The notes under the pieces were generated by a model. The model was not told the DNA's origin, made no database searches, and saw only the letters and a program-made list of their open reading frames with translations. Made by a program: the position numbers and the translations under genes. A stretch of DNA of 64,000 nucleotides from an uncultured Bacteroidales bacterium. GTDB taxonomy: Bacteria > Bacteroidota > Bacteroidia > Bacteroidales > Paludibacteraceae. Shown piece by piece: positions 60,891 to 64,000 of the stretch (position 1 is its first letter; every line of letters starts with the position of its first letter). The stretch spans positions 25,138-89,137 of the forward strand of contig ONBO01000001.1 in NCBI GenBank assembly GCA_900316125.1, given 5' to 3'.

Positions 60891-62438
60891 ATGGCAACTC
60901 AGGAAGAGGTATTTAAGAAAATGGTGTCACACTGCAAGGAGTACGGTTTTGTGTTCCCTTCAAGTGACATTTATGACGGTCTGGCCGCTGTGTATGATTA
61001 TGGCCAGATGGGTGTTGAACTAAAGAATAACATTAAGAAATACTGGTGGGACAGCATGATTCTGCTGCATGAGAATATCGTTGGTATTGATGCGGCTATT
61101 TTCATGCACCCTACCACATGGAAGGCCTCTGGTCACGTGGATGCGTTTAATGACCCTCTCATAGATAACCGTGACAGTAAAAAGCGCTACCGTGCAGATG
61201 TGCTTATTGAGGAGCAGATAGCCAAATATGATGAGAAGATTAACAAGGAGGTGGAGAAGGCTGCAAAGAAGTTTGGCGAGAGCTTTGACGCTGAGCTCTT
61301 CAAGTCAACAAACCCACGTGTTCAGGAGCATATCCAGAAGCGTGAGGCTCTGCACACCCGCTTTGCCAAGGCTCTCAATGACAACAACCTTGACGAGCTC
61401 AAGCAGATAATCCTTGATGAAGGTATAGTCTGCCCTATAAGCGGTACTAAGAACTGGACAGACGTACGTCAGTTTAATTTGATGTTCACTACAGAGATGG
61501 GTTCAACCGCTGACGGCTCCACCAAGATTTACCTGCGTCCTGAAACCGCTCAGGGTATCTTTGTAAACTACCTTAACGTGCAGAAGACAGGCCGTATGCG
61601 CATACCTTTTGGTATTGCTCAGATTGGTAAGGCCTTCCGTAATGAGATTGTGGCTCGTCAGTTCATATTCCGTATGCGTGAGTTTGAGCAGATGGAGATG
61701 CAGTTCTTTGTACGTCCGGGCAGTGAGATGGAGTGGTTCAAGCACTGGAAGGAGTTCCGCCTGAAATGGCACAAGGCTCTTGGCCTGGGTGATGAGAAGT
61801 ACCGCTTCCATGACCATGACAAGCTGGCTCACTATGCTAACGCAGCCACCGATATTGAGTTTGAGATGCCGTTTGGCTTCAAGGAGGTTGAGGGTATCCA
61901 CTCTCGTACAAACTTTGACCTTAGCCAGCACGCTAAGTACAGCGGCAAGAAGATAGAGTACTATGACCCTGAACTGGGTGAGTCATACACTCCGTATGTT
62001 ATTGAGACTTCAATAGGTGTGGACCGTATGTTCCTCTCTATCATGTGCGGCTCTTACAAGGAGGAGCAGCTTGAGGGTGGTGACAGCCGTGTGGTTCTGC
62101 AACTGCCTCCTGTACTTGCCCCTGTAAAGGCTGCCATTCTGCCTCTTGTTAAGAAGGACGGTCTGCCAGAGAAGGCTCGTGAGATTATGGACTCTCTCAA
62201 GTTTGACTTCAAGTGTGTTTATGATGAGAAGGATTCCATAGGTAAGCGTTACCGCCGCCAGGATGCAGTGGGTACTCCTTTCTGTATCACTGTTGACCAT
62301 GACACACTCAATGATAACTGTGTGACAGTACGTTACCGTGACTCTATGAAACAGGATAGAGTTAAGATTGAGGACCTGCACGCTCTTATTGACGCTCAGG
62401 TTAATATGAAAAACTTGTTTAAAAAACTAATTGGTTAA
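60891..62438 (+). CDS. glyS: Glycyl-tRNA synthetase
   Basis: The 515-residue protein is the single-chain dimeric class II type (sometimes called glyQS), which charges tRNA-Gly. The N-terminal catalytic region starts KMVSHCKEYGFVFPSSDIYDG; motif 2 is near FRNEIVARQFIFRMREFEQM and RPETAQGIFVNYLNVQKTGR; motif 3 is ETSIGVDRMFLSIMCG. The anticodon-binding domain is at the end. Length is slightly above the bacterial norm because of a coiled insertion near residues 110-170. Confidence 0.95.
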   Translation: MATQEEVFKKMVSHCKEYGFVFPSSDIYDGLAAVYDYGQMGVELKNNIKKYWWDSMILLHENIVGIDAAIFMHPTTWKASGHVDAFNDPLIDNRDSKKRYRADVLIEEQIAKYDEKINKEVEKAAKKFGESFDAELFKSTNPRVQEHIQKREALHTRFAKALNDNNLDELKQIILDEGIVCPISGTKNWTDVRQFNLMFTTEMGSTADGSTKIYLRPETAQGIFVNYLNVQKTGRMRIPFGIAQIGKAFRNEIVARQFIFRMREFEQMEMQFFVRPGSEMEWFKHWKEFRLKWHKALGLGDEKYRFHDHDKLAHYANAATDIEFEMPFGFKEVEGIHSRTNFDLSQHAKYSGKKIEYYDPELGESYTPYVIETSIGVDRMFLSIMCGSYKEEQLEGGDSRVVLQLPPVLAPVKAAILPLVKKDGLPEKAREIMDSLKFDFKCVYDEKDSIGKRYRRQDAVGTPFCITVDHDTLNDNCVTVRYRDSMKQDRVKIEDLHALIDAQVNMKNLFKKLIG

Positions 62439-62487
62439 TCGGTGAACTGGTGAACCGGTGAATCGAAATTCCATGTACTACGCGTAA

Positions 62488-64000
62488 TTGAAGAGACGGA
62501 GTATATACAAGGGTCTGGCAGTGCTGCTTATGGTGGCACTGCTTGCTGCTTGTGCAAACAGAGGCGCAGGTCCGCAGGGAGGTCCCAAGGACGAAAGGCC
62601 GCCTGTGTTCAACTACTCTGAACCATCAATGGGTGCCACAGGTGTTGACACTCTCACTGATGAGATAAATCTCTACTTTAATGAGCTGATTGCCATCAAG
62701 GATGCCTACAAGCATGTGATGATGTCTCCTCCGCTCAAGTCAAAGCCAGGAGTAAAGGCTATAGGCAAGAGGGTGAAGGTTGAGCTGACTGACACGCTGA
62801 AAGCAAACTCCACGTACACGCTCTATTTTGGTGACGCCATTACAGATAATAATGAGGGTAATCCGCTAAAGGGTTTTGTATACACCTTCTCTACTGGTGC
62901 CTCTATTGACTCATGCTACATTGACGGCTATGTGATAGACGCCGCATCGCTGGCGCCCAAGGCTGATATGATAGCCGGTATCTACCCCGATGCTGTTGAC
63001 ACCACGTTCCTCACCACACCCTTCTATCGTGTGGCAAAGACCGATGAAAAGGGCTATTTCCGCATTGTGAACATTCCTCCTGGGGATTACAACATATATG
63101 CTCTCTATGACGCAGGCTCTGCATGGTACTACAGCCAGAAGAGCGGCGGCCAGATTGCTTTTAATGCCGAGAAGGTTTCTGCAAAGTGTGACAGCAAGGC
63201 CAGAATGGACAGCATAAAGAGTCAGCAGGCTATAGAGGAGGCTCTTGTTCTCAGAATGTTCAATGAGAAGCCTGTGCGTGAGTATTTTAAGAAATCAATG
63301 CGCCCAACAAAGGAGAGCTTTACATTGGTGTTTGGCAACAAGCCATCCATGACTCCAAAACTGAAGGTGATAGATGGCTCCGTGGCTGAGGGGGCTGATT
63401 CCGCAATAGTGATTCCTCAGTTCCCTATCGAGGAAGGGTGGGTGATGGAGAAACCTATAAGGGAGGACTCTTTGATATATTGGCTGACAGACACTCTTCT
63501 CTTGAAGCTTGACACTCTCAAGATGGAGATGGCCTATATTAAGACTGACTCTCTTGACCAGCCTGTGGAGACTCTTGACACTTTGAGACTGGTTACGCCT
63601 AAGAAGCGTGTTGTTAATGTGAAAAAGAAGAAGGGTGATAGTGACAAGAAAAAGCAGGTGTTCCTTGAAATTGGGCATAACATTAAAGGTTCACTGGAGG
63701 CTCCTGATACCATAACCTTTACTTTCAACGAGCCTATACGTGATATAGTGTATGACAGCATAACGCTTAACATGCAGGTTGACACGTTGTTCAAGCCTGT
63801 GCCCATCACCTTTGAAACGGGTGACAGTGCTTGCAATAAGACACTAAGAGTGATATTTGAAAAAGATTTTGGCGCTACATATAAAATAAACCTTGACTCG
63901 GCCTGCATCGTCAGTCTGTATGGAAAGGTAAATGATAAGTTTTACAAAAAGTTTGACCTGAAGAAACTGGAGCAGTACTCTAACCTGTATATCACCTTTA
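62488..64000 (+). CDS. Ig-like (Big_5) lipoprotein, N-terminal part
   Basis: An open frame runs off the right edge. A TTG at 62488 gives MKRRSIYKGLAVLLMVALLA followed by a Cys in AACANRGAG, a lipobox, so export and lipid anchoring are likely; an upstream ATG is blocked by a stop at 62485. PPVFNYSEPS and a VDTLTDEINLYFNELIAIKD segment fit the SbsA/Big_5 Ig-like domain found in T9SS-associated and other Bacteroidetes lipoproteins. Repeated Ig-like strands follow (SYTFTFNEPI-like). Partial, so the full role is unknown. Confidence 0.7.
   Translation, partial: MKRRSIYKGLAVLLMVALLAACANRGAGPQGGPKDERPPVFNYSEPSMGATGVDTLTDEINLYFNELIAIKDAYKHVMMSPPLKSKPGVKAIGKRVKVELTDTLKANSTYTLYFGDAITDNNEGNPLKGFVYTFSTGASIDSCYIDGYVIDAASLAPKADMIAGIYPDAVDTTFLTTPFYRVAKTDEKGYFRIVNIPPGDYNIYALYDAGSAWYYSQKSGGQIAFNAEKVSAKCDSKARMDSIKSQQAIEEALVLRMFNEKPVREYFKKSMRPTKESFTLVFGNKPSMTPKLKVIDGSVAEGADSAIVIPQFPIEEGWVMEKPIREDSLIYWLTDTLLLKLDTLKMEMAYIKTDSLDQPVETLDTLRLVTPKKRVVNVKKKKGDSDKKKQVFLEIGHNIKGSLEAPDTITFTFNEPIRDIVYDSITLNMQVDTLFKPVPITFETGDSACNKTLRVIFEKDFGATYKINLDSACIVSLYGKVNDKFYKKFDLKKLEQYSNLYITF

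Overview
The window looks like chromosome from a member of the Bacteroidales, most likely Prevotellaceae or a relative. The evidence is repeated promoters of the Bacteroidetes form (TTTG, 19-20 bases, TAnnTTTG), surface proteins ending in type IX secretion (T9SS) C-terminal sorting domains, the ribosomal cluster rplM-rpsI-rpsB-tsf, and a REP-like repeat (core GTCATTCTGAGCG...GAA) of a kind common in these genomes. No rRNA, tRNA, CRISPR array or complete insertion sequence was seen.

Layout. 1-6.5 kb: a 2134-residue FN3-repeat surface protein and the start of another gene, both on the minus strand. 6.7-10.5 kb: toxin-antitoxin-like genes (HEPN/MNT, zeta-type kinase with a 59-residue partner, PIN pair) around an acetyltransferase and an aldo/keto reductase. 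10.7-22.2 kb (minus), 27.6-37.6 kb (plus) and 39.0-48.7 kb (plus): three paralogous operons of exported proteins. The first two share the gene order A (Ig/MBG-repeat protein), B (~600-650 residues), C (~1420-1470 residues, parallel beta-helix plus T9SS tail) and D (small eight-cysteine protein with a C-terminal membrane segment). The third has an A/B hybrid, C, D and an extra A-like gene. 22.2-27.6 kb: a stretch bounded by long inverted repeats that carry the operon 1 and 2 leaders and signal-peptide codons. It holds an ART-like toxin pair, two Abi_2 HEPN nucleases (one behind a probable small RNA) and a Panacea antitoxin with a broken partner. 37.7-38.7 kb: a decayed gene and a second PIN pair. 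49-50.4 kb: a candidate small RNA, a truncated ORF6N gene and two copies of a dispersed hairpin element. 50.4-64 kb: housekeeping genes (Dabb protein, C_GCAxxG_C_C protein, MFS transporter, rplM, rpsI, rpsB, tsf, class I fumarase, tsaE, 5-formyl-THF cyclo-ligase, topoisomerase IV/gyrase A, glycyl-tRNA synthetase and the start of an Ig-like lipoprotein).

The most unusual content is the A-B-C-D surface system. Only C proteins carry a T9SS tail. The six A/B proteins instead end in a short acidic segment with a cysteine at or within two residues of the C-terminus. D is a small family with eight cysteines in each member. My inference is a multi-protein, disulfide-rich cell-surface structure that has been duplicated, inverted and diversified while its leader and signal-peptide DNA stayed nearly constant. 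The second notable item is the small RNA-like hairpin transcript placed between a promoter and an Abi_2 HEPN gene.
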